The translations under genes were made by a program, and so were the position numbers. Of a stretch of 64,000 nucleotides of DNA, positions 33,489 to 45,352 are shown one piece after another. The stretch's first letter is position 1; the number at the start of each line of letters is the position of its first letter. The notes below the pieces were generated by a model. It was given only the letters and a program-made list of their open reading frames with translations, ran no database searches and had not been told where the DNA came from. Source of the DNA: Scleroderma bovista (Eukaryota > Basidiomycota > Agaricomycetes > Boletales > Sclerodermataceae); the NCBI GenBank assembly GCA_037178675.1, contig JAYMGJ010000300.1, forward strand, positions 62,001 to 126,000, read 5' to 3'.

Positions 33489-34534
33489 AAGCATTCAAAT
33501 CCTGTATTGAATAATTTCCTGTACTTCAGTTGTTTTCATTATCCTTGATGTAAACAAAATGTATACCCAAATAAAGGCCAACGCAGTATGGCAACGCATT
33601 GCATACAGCAGAAAAATAGCGCCCAGTAGACGGCAGGTATGGAACTGTAAATCCACGAAGTAAATGTCCTTGAATGAGCGGTTAGGTCCCAACAACACTA
33701 CATACGCATGTGGTGTTGCTCAGACCTGTTCTCGGGCAGTACTATGGCTTTGGGTAAGTTTTCACTTGTCTTACTCCCTTGCAAAAGCCTTGACAGTAAC
33801 ACGTGTATGTAGAGCAAGTTCATGATGTAGGAAATGAAAACACATTGGGCCATATTGCAATGTGCACAACCCTTACTATGTAGAAGTAAGAAAATACATA
33901 CATGGAAGGAGAAACAGACAGAGGCCAAAACCACAGCCAGACTTGATGTGATTTGGTGGACATACTCAAGCACTCGCAGACAGGGAACTTCTTCTAGGAC
34001 ATGCTCACCACCATGAGGCTTCTCAGAGCTGTAACTGGAATTGACACGTTCTAGCTATGCAACTACGACACATTTTATCATTTGAAAGAAGAGAGGGTTT
34101 GGGCGTTGATGAGGATGCCTACAGCGGACCTCGGGGGTGAGTTATGGCCCGCGTCGATACCGCGTAACTGCCCTAGTGTCGATCTTGCTGCGACTGGCAA
34201 GACCCAAGAAGGGCAGGCGGATGTATGTCATCTATGAATGAGATTTCGGCGGTGTAGTCTGCTGTACCTCGAAGTGTTCACCTTGTCACCAAGTGTCCAG
34301 CCTCCGGATTTGATCTGGTCAATCTGCGACTGAACTCGAAGACACCATAAACATCCTGGTTTCGGGTAATATGACATGAAATCTCGAAAGGGTCTTGATG
34401 GAGTCGAGATATCAACTAGAGGTGACAGTGCCACCGTGGGGCTTGATCGATTATCTTTATTCTGCGCTATGACTGGGTGAGACGAGAGCGCCTAAAGTCG
34501 ATAATTGGCCCGCTCTTCTCACTAACAATCATCC
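33489..34534. other. Intergenic region with hydrophobic minus-strand frames
   Basis: Two minus-strand frames (33495-33698 and 33698-33973) encode hydrophobic, Cys-rich stretches that could be pieces of a membrane protein. They do not join into a familiar family, and I leave them unassigned. A minus-strand frame at 34228-34434 is also unassigned. Confidence 0.35.
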
Positions 34535-37111
34535 ATGTCCTCATCCCCACCGTTTGATATTGATATTCCAACGCTGGACGACCTGGACGTTGACCTCACT
34601 GTGTTAGATGGGCTCGCTCCTGCTGCAGAAGCCACTAAGTGGCTCGCCGCGTTTCGTACGAATACCCATGACTCGGACTTGGTTACCAGCCTGTTTCATG
34701 AGCTTGGTTTTTGGAAAGATATATTGGCCCTCACTTGGGACTACCGTACTATACGGGGCGCTAGGGCCATAAAACGCCTTCTGGATGCTCGCCTTGCGCA
34801 AACAAGTCTAGCAGCCCTTTCTCTTGCCGAGGATTCTTTTCGTGCCCCAACCCTGCTGAAGCCAATGCCAGGCGTTGTGTTTTTGCGACTTTGGTTCGAG
34901 TTCGAGACTAACCATGGTAGGGGAACTGCGGTCGCTTTTCTCGTGCCAACGTCGGATGCCCAGTGGAAGGCATGGTCTCTTCTAACGCGGCTCGAATCAC
35001 TCAAAGGCTATCCCGAAAGGGTGAGCCTTATTATGAACACTAAAGCCTCTTACAATGGACACCCACGATGCTAGGTGGGGCCTCTACGCGACTCCAGAAT
35101 AGACCATGGATGGGAAGAGCGACGGCATCGCGAGTTAAATCTGGCGGATGGCGATCCTACAGTCCTCATTATCGGTGCCGGGCATACAGGTTTGCAGGTC
35201 GCCGCTCAATTGAAATACATGGGGGTTTCTACTCTTGTGATCGACAAGCATCCACGGATAGGGGACAACGTAAGGGCTCTTTCAAATATTTTGACCTTAC
35301 TCAAATTACACTCTTCACAGTGGAGGACGCGTTACAAGTCCCTCTGTCTACATGATACAGTCTGTAAGTCATTGTTATCGCCACTACCCACAGATGCTCC
35401 ATGACCGTACTCAGGGTTTAATCAAATGCCTTACCTCCCGTAAGTACAGCTGTTGGCTATCGTTTTGGCCATCCACAGCTCGTGTCTTATCAGATTTCCT
35501 TCAACGTGGCCCATGCATTGCCCTGCTTCAAAGGTGTGTGATAACCCAAAATTACAGCTTACATCCGAATTAGATAATGTGTAGCTTGGAGATTGGCTCG
35601 AATTCTACGCAGTAGCTTTGGACCTGAATGTTTGGTTATCTACCAGAGTCATTCGCGCCTGCTGGAATGCAGAAGAAAAAACGTGGTCTATCGTCATTCA
35701 TCGAAATGGAGATGTTAGAAGAGTGACAGTGAGACATCTCATTTTTGCGACTGGTTTTGGTGGTGGATACCCGAAAATGCCAAATATCGAAGGCACGGGA
35801 AGTAATTTCCTTGCGAGTCCAACTTAGCATCAACATCATCTCCTTTTGCAGGATAGCTACGTTGGAATAACTTTACATTCATCACAATACATCTCTGCCT
35901 CGGAGTATACCGGCAAGAGGGCAGTTGTGGTCGGTGCTTGCAATTCAGGTGAGGATCAATAATTGTTTGCATTTCTTATTGAAATATTTTTGAGTCTGCG
36001 TAGCCCATGACATTGCACTGGACCTATATCGTCATGGCGTGGATGTAACGATGTATGTTGGAGAACTATGTGGATTTATTTACTTGGATCACTAGAAGTT
36101 TTACAGGATCCAGCGTTCATCGACATGTGTTATATCCTTGAATGCTTTTAGAGCTTCCTCAGAAGGTACTCCACTCATATTACTACAGCATGTCGTATGG
36201 TGTCAACATCATGTTCTATTTGACAGATAAGTACAATGACCATTTCCCGGTGGGCGTTGCAGATGTACTAGGTTATGCGCTACCCTGGCCAAGTCTCAGA
36301 AAGGTATTAAAAGACACCACATTGCGTAGGGCATCTACTATTGATAAGTATGTCCATCACCTGTCCTTCGTCATATAGTTTGAGAAGTGTGTCAGGGAAC
36401 TCCTTAGTGGACTCGAAAACGCCGGTTTTAGAACTAATCTTGGCATCGATGATGCAGGGCCACTATCATTGTTTTTTGAAAGGGGTGGTGGGATATACAT
36501 TGGTACTTCTTGTTTCGAAGGTCGAAAATGTTGTTCTAATTCCCCAACAGACACGGGTGCATGTCGGGAGATCATCAATGGGAACATCCAAATCCAGAGC
36601 GGCTCTTCCGTTCGTCGCTTCGTGTCGCACGGCCTTGAATTAGAGGATGGAACTGAACTAGGATGTGACGTCGTTGTCTTTGCGACAGGGTACGCACTAG
36701 TATTTCTTTTTTTCATTTTGAACGGGGCATGGCATAGCAGGAGGCAAAGCTGAGTCACTTTTGAAGGTTCAGTGAATTACGAGATTCCATAACGGAAATG
36801 TGCGGCCCTGATATTGCAAACAAGGTTGGTCCAGTGTGGGGACTGGATGACGAAGGTGACCTGCAAGGCGTTTGGAGAAGGACAGGTCAGCCACATCTAT
36901 GGATCGGCTTGGGTATGTGAATTTAGTTATCTGCTAACCGCTGAACTGATGTTTTCGTAGGGAGCCTAGGAAGGTCGCGATTTCACAGTCTACATCTTGC
37001 CCTCCGTTAGTCGATATTTCTTGTGTATTGGCGCTATAACTGACCTTATTTTAAGAAATTAAAGCGCTCGAGGAGGGCCTAGCCACTGAGGATGATATCT
37101 ATGTGCAATAA
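34535..37111 (+). pseudogene. Flavin monooxygenase copy A, apparently disrupted
   Basis: An NTF2-like N-terminal domain (FHELGFWKDILALTWDYRTI, then RLLDARLAQTSLAALSLAED) is followed by an FMO-type FAD/NADPH oxidoreductase (PTVLIIGAGHTGLQVAAQLK, RYKSLCLHDTV, PFPSTWPMHCPASK, IFATGFGGGYPKMPNIEG). Exons match copy C throughout, but two splice signals are lost. The donor after EGT is GGAAGT (35798-35803), where copy C has the usable GC donor GCAAGT. In the stretch after STID the acceptor AG has become AA (36385-36386), and an in-frame TAG (36376-36378) is present. The predicted product would stop shortly after the substrate-half FATG motif. If an unusual splice is tolerated the gene could still work. 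The VGPLRDSR junction was made with the GTGAGC...CTAG intron at about 35019-35073. Confidence 0.75.
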
Positions 37112-37891
37112 CTTGGCAGGGTAGATTGAAGCTATGGAGTTGGCCACATGAACACCAAGCAAGAACCTCATCACCCATGATACACGAAACTTATGAAGGA
37201 AATACATTAGTTGTGTGTGTGGACTGTACCTCGATGATGAAGGCTCAATTCGTATAGAGCCATGCCAATATCCATCCAGTACATGGATGTGGTCACTACC
37301 ATCTCCATGCTTTTTGATCCTGATGGTGCGTCGTCGGACATTATTCGACTCGGGCCCCTTCTGAGAACGCCAGACCGCAAACAAAATGATTTTTGCTAAT
37401 TCGAGGACGATAGCAACGCTCATGGCCAAGGAAGCTCTCTGAGCGGTACATCTTCTTTAAACACCGGTACCAAGGCACAGGAACATCCCACTCACTCACT
37501 CGAATTTAAGTCCTGTCCCACCGCTCACCACCATGTAGCAATACCTGTCCCAGTGATACTGAGAATGACATTCATCACCGCCGAAATGGCTTTTCTATCC
37601 TCTTTGGCACGTCTGCGCTCTTTCATCGGGTCAATATGGATGTATAAAGGGAAATGTTTCTCCGGTGACGTGCGCGTGCCTGCAAGTAGCGAAATCGGTG
37701 TGTTGGGGTTAAAGCACTTTAAATGTCCATTCTGAGGTTTGTGACCATCGAGATACTTGTTGCAGGAGGGTGTAGGGGATGGTGCCAACTAAGGCGCGAG
37801 ATTTTCTGCGGCTAGCTTAGGTGGCGTCAAACGTTAATGCGACTTGAAGGTGAGGTTCTAAAGAGACGTTCAGACGTTCGTTGTCAGCCAT
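37112..37891 (-). pseudogene. VMA12: VMA12-like V-ATPase assembly factor, broken copy 1
   Basis: The family is recognisable from MADNERLNVSLEPHLQ (start 37891), TIPYTLLQQVSRWSQ, ISLLAGTRTSPEKHFPLYIH, AKEDRKAISAVMNVILSITG and LAMSVAIVLELAKIILFAVW. These match the ER-based factor that assembles the V-ATPase membrane sector (Vma12/TMEM199). The frame breaks with TAA after TFDAT, with a single-base loss at ATWW (next codon becomes TGA), and with an insertion of about ten bases further on. The frame runs on toward the 3' end of monooxygenase copy A, so the two genes converge and overlap or nearly so. Confidence 0.7.
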
Positions 37892-38387
37892 GATTGAGGT
37901 AACGTCGACTCGAAGATGTCTTGGAGCTCCCGGTCAAACCGGATCATCGTTACAGGACCAATTGAGAGGAAAGTCAGCAAGTATGGTTCAGAGCTGCAGT
38001 CGCTGGAGCTCGAGTGGGTCGGATACATACGAATAGTACTTTGGGATGAAACGCGCAACTTCAAGGTTCGGCGAATGCTCCGGAAGCTGAACTGCAAATA
38101 TTTCAATCACGACACAAGCGGAAATCTTCATATTGGACGACCATTATTCGAGTTGTTGTTGCACGGCATCCTCGAGCTCTTGAAGGAGACTAGTTGCGCG
38201 GGCAGGACAGCGACCTACCAAGTAACACTAGTAATAAAGGGCCAAGGCGTTACCACTGAGTGAGGTAACCTCGATGATCTGATCATCATGACAGATTGCA
38301 GCGCCAAAGGTCGATAATCTAACACTCAAAGGTGAGCACATCAAGTCGATAGTCCCTCTCTTTCACTGACGATCATCCATTATATTG

Positions 38388-40958
38388 ATGTCTTCTTCTC
38401 CACCGTTTGATATCCCAACGCTGGACGACCTTGGCGTTGACCTCACAGTGCTGGGCGAACTTTCTCCCACCGCAGAAGCAACCAAGTGGCTCACTGCGTT
38501 TCGCACAAATACCCATGATAAGGCCACAGACTTGCTGACCAGCTTGTTTCACGAGCTTGGTTTTTGGAAAGATGTATTGACCCTCACCTGGAACTACCGT
38601 ACTATACGAGGTGCTAGGGCCATAAAACGCCTTTTGGATGCTCGCCTTGCGCAGACAGGTCTCGCAGCCCTTTCTCTTGCCGAGGATCCTTTCCGTGCCC
38701 CAACCTTGCTAAAGCTAATGCCAGGCGTCGTCTTTTTACGACTTTGCTTCGAGTTCGAGACTGATTACGGTCGAGGAACTGCAGTTGCCTTCCTCGTGCC
38801 AACGTCGGATGCTGAGTGGAAGGCATGGTCTCTCCTGACGTGTCTGGAGTCGCTCAAAGATTATCCCGAGAGGGTGAGTCGTATTATGAATACTTGGACC
38901 TCTCATGGATATCGTGCTAGGTGGGGCCTCTACGCGACTCCAGAATGGACCATGAATGGGAAGAGCGACGGCATCGCGAGTTAAATTTGGCGGATGGCGA
39001 TCCTACAGTTCTCATCATTGGTGCCGGGCATACAGGCTTGGAGATTGCCGCTCGACTGAAATGCATGGCGGTTTCTACTCTTGTGATTGACAAGCATCCA
39101 CGGATAGGGGACAACGTAAGGGCTCTTTCGGATATTTCGACCTTACTCAAATTACACTCTTCACAGTGGAGGGCGCGTTACAAGTCCCTCTGTCTACATA
39201 ATACAGCCTGTAAGCAATTGTTATCTTCACTACCCACAGATGCTCCATGACCGTACTCAGGGTATAATCAAATGCCTTACCTCCCGTAAGTACAGCTATT
39301 GGCTGTCGTTTTCGCCATCCACACCTCGTGTCTTATCAGATTCCCTTCAACATGGCCCATGCATTGCCCTGCTTCAAAGGTGTGTGATGACCCCAAATTA
39401 CAGTTTACACCCGAGTTAGACAACTGTGGTAGCTTGGAGATTGGCTCGAATTCTACGCAGTAGCTTTGGACCTGAATGTTTGGCTATCTACCAGAGTCAT
39501 TCGCGCCAGCTGGAATGCAGAAGCAAAAACGTGGTCTATTGTCATTCATCGAAATGGAGATGTTAGAAGAGTGACAGTGAGACATCTCATTTTTGCGACT
39601 GGTTTTGGTGGTGGATACCCGAAAATGCCAAATATCGAAGGCACGGGAAGTAATTTCCCTGCGAGTCCAACTTAGTGTTGACACCATCTCCTTTTGCAGG
39701 ATAGCTACGTTGGAATAGCTTTACATTCTTCACAATATATCTCTGCCTCAGAGTATACCGGCAAGAGGGCAGTTGTGGTCGGTGCTTGCAATTCAGGTGA
39801 GGATCAATAATTGTTTGCATTTCTTATTGAAATACTTTTGAGTCTGCGTAGCCCATGACATTGCACTGGACCTATATCATCATGGCGTGGATGTAACGAT
39901 GTATGTTGGAGAACTATGTGAATTTATTTACTTGGATCACTAGAAGTTTTACAGGATCCAGCGTTCGTCGACATATGTCATATCCTTGGATGCTTTTAGA
40001 GCTTCTTTAGAAGGTACTCCGCTCAAGTTACAGTTTGTATGGTGTCAACATCATGTTCTATTTGACAGATAAGTACAATGACCATTTCCCGGTGGGCGTT
40101 GCAGATGTACTAGGTTATGCGCTACCCTGGCCAAGTCTCAGAAAATTATTAAAAGATGTGACATTGCGTACAGCATCTACTATTGATAAGTATGTCCATC
40201 ACCTATCTTTCGTCATATAGTTTGAGAAGTGTGTCAGGGAACTCCTTAGTGGACTCGAAAACGCCGGTTTTAGAACTAACCTTGGCATTGATGATGTAGG
40301 GCCACTATCATTGTTTTTTGAAAGGGGTGGTGGGATGTATATCGGTATTTCTCGTTTCGAAGGTTGAAAATGTTGTTCTAATTCCCCAACAGACACGGGT
40401 GCATGTCGGGAGATCATCAATGGGAACATCCAAATCCAGAGCGGCTCTTCCGTTCGTCGTTTCGTGTCGCACGGCCTTGAATTAGAGGATGGAACTGAAC
40501 TAGGATGTGACGTCGTTGTCTTTGCGACAGGGTACGCACTAGTATTTCTTTTTTTTTCATTTTGAAGGGAGCATGGGATAGCAGGAGGCAAAGCTGAGTC
40601 ACTTTTGAAGGTTCAGTGAATTACGAGATTCCATAACGGAAATGTGCGGCCCTGATATTGCAAACAAGGTTGGTCCAGTGTGGGGACTGGATGACGAAGG
40701 TGACCTGCAAGGCGTTTGGAGAAGGACAGGTCAGCCACATCTATGGATCGGCATGGGTATGTGAATTTAGTTATCTGTTAACCACTGAACTGATGTTTTC
40801 ATAGGAGGCCTAGGACAGTCACGATTTCACAGTCTACATCTTGCTCTCCGTTAGTCGATATTTCTTGCATAGTACTGGCACTATAACTGACCTTGTTTTA
40901 AGAAATTAAAGTGCTCGAGGAGGGCCTAGCCACTGATGATGATATCTATGTGCAGTAG
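38388..40958 (+). pseudogene. Flavin monooxygenase copy B, apparently disrupted
   Basis: The same architecture as copy A: an NTF2-like domain (FDIPTLDDLGVDLTVL onward), then GAGHTGLEIAARLKCM, RASWNAEAKTWSIVIHRNG and IFATGFGGGYPKMPNIEG. It carries the same two lesions as A: a GGAAGT donor at 39646-39651, and a lost acceptor together with an in-frame TAG at 40218-40220. The remaining exons, including GACREIINGNIQIQ, DDLRDSI-like sequence ANKVGPVWGLDDEGDLQGVW and the end ATDDDIYVQ, are open. The first ATG is 38388. Confidence 0.75.
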
Positions 40959-41053
40959 CTTGGCAGGGTAGATTGAGGCTATGGAGTTGGCCACATGGAC
41001 ACCAAGCAAGAACCTCATCACTCATGATACACGAAACTTATGAAGGAAATACA

Positions 41054-41706
41054 TTAGTTGTCGGTGTGGACTGTAGCTCGATGGCGAAGGCCCAATTCGT
41101 ATAGAGCCATACCAATATCCAGGACAGGAATGTGGTCAGTATCACTACCATCCCCTCCATCCTTTTTGATCTTGGTGCGTCGTCGAACATTCTTCGACTC
41201 GGGCCCCTTCCGAGAACGCCAGATCATAAAATGATTTTTGCTAATGCAAGGACGATGGCAACGCTCACGGCCAAGAGGGCTCTCTGAGTGGTACATCTTC
41301 TTTAAACACTGATACCAAGGAACAGGAACATCCCACTCACCCACTCGAATCCCACCGCTCGCCCACCATGTAGCAACACCTGTCCTACTGAGAATGGCAT
41401 TCACCGCAGCCAAAATGGCTTTCCTATCCTCTGGCACGTCTGCGCTCTTACAGCGGGTCACTATAGGATGTATAAAAGGAAATATTTCTCCGGTGACGTG
41501 CGCGTGCCTGCAAGTAGCGAAATCATGGTGTCTTGGGGAGAGCATTCTTAAAGCACTTTTGTCCATTCTGAGGTTTGTGACCATCGAGATACTTGTTGCA
41601 GGAGGGTGTAGGGGATGGTGCCAACTAAAGCGCGAGATCTTCTGCAGTTAGCTTGTGTGGCGTCAAAATGTTTAACAGAGACATTCAGACGTTCGTTGTC
41701 AGCCAT
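41054..41706 (-). pseudogene. VMA12: VMA12-like V-ATPase assembly factor, broken copy 2
   Basis: Starts MADNERLNVSVKHFDATQ (41706) and contains VGTIPYTLLQQVSRWSQ, then EDRKAILAAVNAILSRTGVA and ATWWASGGIR. The frame is lost between the N-terminal part and the EDRKA part: the LLAGTRTSPEKY region reads to an early stop and the open frame shifts. A four-base difference after LAKIIL introduces a stop in the last membrane segment. ATWWASGG is intact here although broken in copy 1, so the two copies have decayed partly independently. Confidence 0.65.
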
Positions 41707-42245
41707 GATTGAGGTACATACCTTCCTGTAACGACTCGAAGATGTGTTGGAGCTCTTGAGATGATCCTCGGTCAAACCGGATCATCGTTACAGGACCGAT
41801 TGAGAGGAAATCAGCAAACACGGCTCTGCAGTTGCTGGAGTTCGAGTGGGTCGGATAGTACGAATAGCACTTTGGGATGAAACAAAATACGCAACTTGAA
41901 GGTTCGAATGCTCTAGAAGCTGAACTACAATACTTCAATATTTCAATGACGACACAAGCATATTGGACGACCAATATTCGAGTTGTTGTTGCACGGCGCC
42001 GCCTCCTCTTGAAGGAGACTAGTTGCGCGGGCAGAACAACTAAAGTGGGCCGAGGACAGCTGCCAGTGCCACCTATCCAGTAATAAAGAAAACCTCACCA
42101 AGTGACTATAGTGGTAACCTGGTTAGACTCAATGATCTGATCATCAAGACAGATTGCAGTGCCAAAGGTCGATAATCTAACACTCAAAGGTGAGCACATA
42201 AAGTCGATAGTCCCTCTCTTTCACTGACGATCATCCATTATATTG

Positions 42246-44809
42246 ATGTCTTCTCCTCCACCGTTTGATATCCCAACGTTGGACGACCTTGGCGTTGACC
42301 TCACAGTGCTGGGCGAACTTTCTCCCACCGCAGAAGCAACCAAGTGGCTCACTGCGTTTCGCACAAATACCCATGATAAGGCCACAGACTTGCTGACCAG
42401 CTTGTTTCACGAGCTTGGTTTTTGGAAAGATGTATTGACTCTCACCTGGAACTACCGTACTATACGAGGTACTAGGGCCATAAAACGCCTTTTGGATGCT
42501 CGCCTTGCGCAGACAGGTCTAGCAGCCCTTTCTCTTGCCGAGGATCCTTTCCGTGCCTCAACCCTGCTAAAGCCAATGCCAGGCGTCGTCTTTTTACGGC
42601 TTTGCTTCGAGTTCGAGACTAATTATGGTCGAGGAACTGCAGTTGCCTTCCTCGTGCCAACGTCGGATGCCGAGTGGAAGGCATGGTCTCTCCTGATGTG
42701 TTTGGAGTCGCTCAAAGACTATCCCGAGAGGGTGAGTCATATTATGAATACTAGTCGGGCCTCTCATGGACATCGTGCTAGGTGGGGCCTCTACGCGACT
42801 CCAGAATGGACCATGGATGGGAAGAGCGACGGCATCGCGAGTTAAATTTGGCGGATGGCGATCCTGCAGTTCTCATCATTGGTGCCGGGCATACAGGCTT
42901 GGAGATCGCTGCTCGATTGAAATACATGGGGGTTTCTACTCTTGTGATTGACAAGCATCCACGGATAGGGGACAACGTAAGGGTTCTTTTAAGTATTTTG
43001 ACTTTACTCAAACCACACTCTTCACAGTGGAGGACGCGTTACAAGTCCCTCTGTCTACATGATACAATCTGTAAGTCGCTTTCCGATCTGCCCATAGATA
43101 TTTCATGTCATATCCAGGGTATAATGAAATGCCTTACCTCCGGCAAGTTCAGCCATAGCTGACATTCACCCTCTGATGCTTATATCTTTCTAGATTCCCC
43201 TCAACCTGGCCCATTCATTGCCCCTCTCCAAAGGTGCGTGATAACCCCAAATTACATTTTACTCCTGAGTCAGATGACTGTATTAGCTTGGAGATTGGCT
43301 CGAATTCTATGCAGCAGCTCTGGACCTGAATGTTTGGTTATCCACCAAGGTTGTAGGCGCCAGCTGGAATGCAGAATCAAAGACGTGGTCTATCGTCATC
43401 CATCGGAATGGAGATGTTAGAAGAATGACAGTGAATCATCTCATTTTTGCAACTGGTTATGGTGGTGGATTCCCGAACATGCCAGATATAGAAGGGAAGG
43501 CAAGTTGTTCTTTTATGAGTCCTGCTCGGGTTCGACGTAGCTCCCTTTTTCAGGATATCTACGACGGAACAATTTTACATTCCTTCCAATACAAGTCTCC
43601 CTCAGACTTTACCGGGAAAAAGGCAGTTGTGGTTGGTGCTTGCAACTCAGGTGAGAATCAACAGTTGCCTGCATACCTCGTTGAATGTCCTTGATTCTGC
43701 GTAGCCCATGATGTCGCACTTGACCTGTATCGTCAAGGCATTGATGTAACGATGTATGTCGGAGAAACATCTCATCTTGTTTATCTGAATCACCTCGATC
43801 TTCACAGGGTCCAGCGTTCATCAACATGCATCATCTCTCTGGATGCGCTAAAAGCGTCGTTAAAAGGTAGTCTACACATGGCACAAATTGCGTGGTGTTG
43901 ATATTATGTTCTATTATAGACAGGTACAATGAACATTTTCCAGTTAACTTTGCAGATATCCTCGGTCATGCGCTACCCTGGCCAAGTCTCAGAAGGTTAT
44001 TGAAAAACGAGACATTACGTACAGCATCTACTATTGATCAGTATGTCCACCACTCGTCCCTTGTCATATGGTCTGAGAGGTGTGTCAGGGAACTCCTTAG
44101 CGGACTAGAAAAGGTGGGATTTAGAACCAATCTTGGCATCGACGGTGCAGGGCCTCTGTCGTTGATATTTGCAACCGGCGGTGGATTTTGTATTGGTATT
44201 TTTCCTACCTGGAAGTCGAAAGCATATTTTGACCGTCAGCAGACACGGGCGCATGTCGGGAGATCATCAGTGGGAACATCAAAATCAAGAGCGGTTCCTC
44301 CGTTCGTCGCTTCGTTTCCCATGGCCTCGAATTGGAGGATGGTACCGAACTGGAATGTGATGTTGTTATCTTTGCCACTGGGTACGTGTGAGTGTTTTTG
44401 TAAGGGGAGCATGGCATGGCGGTGACTCGAGGCAATGCTAAATCCGATCTTGTGAACAGGTTTGATGATTTACGAGATTCCATAAGGGAAATATGCGGCC
44501 CGGATATTGCAAACAAGGTTGGTCCAGTGTGGGGATTAGACGACGAAGGGGAACATTATGGCCGCTGGAGAAGAATAGATCAACCACATCTGTGGATCGG
44601 CATGGGTATGTGAATTTGGTTATCTCTTGACGCCTGAACCGATGTCTTGGTAGGGAACCTGGCAAGGTCACGATTTCACAGTCTTCATCTTGCCCTCCGT
44701 TAGTCGATATTTGTATTTCTTGCGTGTTGGTGGTGGACTGACTTTGTTCAAAGAAATCAAAGCGCTCGAGGAGGGCCTGACCACTGAAGATGATATCTAT
44801 GTGGACTAA
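42246..44809 (+). CDS. NTF2-like/flavin-containing monooxygenase copy C, open
   Basis: The only copy whose reading frame can be followed from start to stop. An N-terminal NTF2-like domain (FHELGFWKDVLTLTWNYRTI) precedes an FMO-type oxidoreductase: PAVLIIGAGHTGLEIAARLK (FAD-binding), RYKSLCLHDTIWYNEMPYLP, IFATGYGGGFPNMPDIEG, AVVVGACNSAHDVALDLYRQ (NADPH-binding, with the Cys variant usual in this family), GACREIISGNIKIKSGSS and CDVVIFATGFDDLRDSI. The end region is LALQIKALEEGLTTEDDIYV. Two introns use GC donors (43143 and 43500). A 39-nt GT...AG stretch (44041-44079) keeps the frame whether or not it is spliced. The product is about 580 residues. It resembles YUCCA/FMO-like enzymes that oxygenate N- or S-containing or carbonyl substrates; the substrate is unknown. 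Confidence 0.8.
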
Positions 44810-45352
44810 CTCTTCGGGGCAGACTGAAACTCGATCGTAGACTTGAAGATAAGAATATGAACGGTGGGGATATGTTGCAGTAGTAGTTGATCGGGGTTAG
44901 ATACGGACAAACCAAAGACCAGACTTTCCTAAAGAGGGCAATGGTACCCGACGTCACGTTCAATAAGCATGTCAGTGAACGTGTGAGAGTGTCTATGAGG
45001 GTACCGCTTCCATACAGCGGTTCTGGAGGAAGGGTATTCTGTATCAGTGCGTACGAGGTTGTGGAGGGTTGCAGCATAAGAGAAGGAACGATTGTATTAC
45101 GTCGAGTTCTGCCGACAACCTCGAAATCGGACGTGGGAACGTGCCGTTATGGGGGTAATGACATAATACCCGAAAGCGGAAATGGAGGTTCGGGAATGTC
45201 CGATAAGTAGGCTGGCGGTAGAGGCGTGAGCGGCAGTGCGTTTTTTCCCTCAGTCGCTCTCCACGACGTCGACGACTACTTCCGCCTGGTGGTCTTCATC
45301 TCCGTTGTTGCCCCCTTATAACGGTTTCCGGTCCTCTTTCGGCCCCACCACC
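44810..45352. other. Intergenic region after the array
   Basis: No VMA12-like sequence follows copy C, so the array ends within a unit. Open frames here are not recognisable. Confidence 0.45.

Larger units (their letters stand above)
34500..44830 (+). repeat. Tandem array of a 3.85 kb unit, two full copies and one partial
   Basis: The monooxygenase starts lie at 34535, 38388 and 42246, spacings of 3853 and 3858 bp. Each of the first two units carries a plus-strand monooxygenase followed by a converging VMA12-like gene. The third has only the monooxygenase. Exon and intron sequences of A and B are close to identical over long runs; C is more diverged in the second half. Confidence 0.9.

Noticed and set aside
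33495..33973. Hydrophobic minus-strand frames as a membrane protein gene
   Set aside because: The two frames do not join through convincing splice sites, and no family was recognised.
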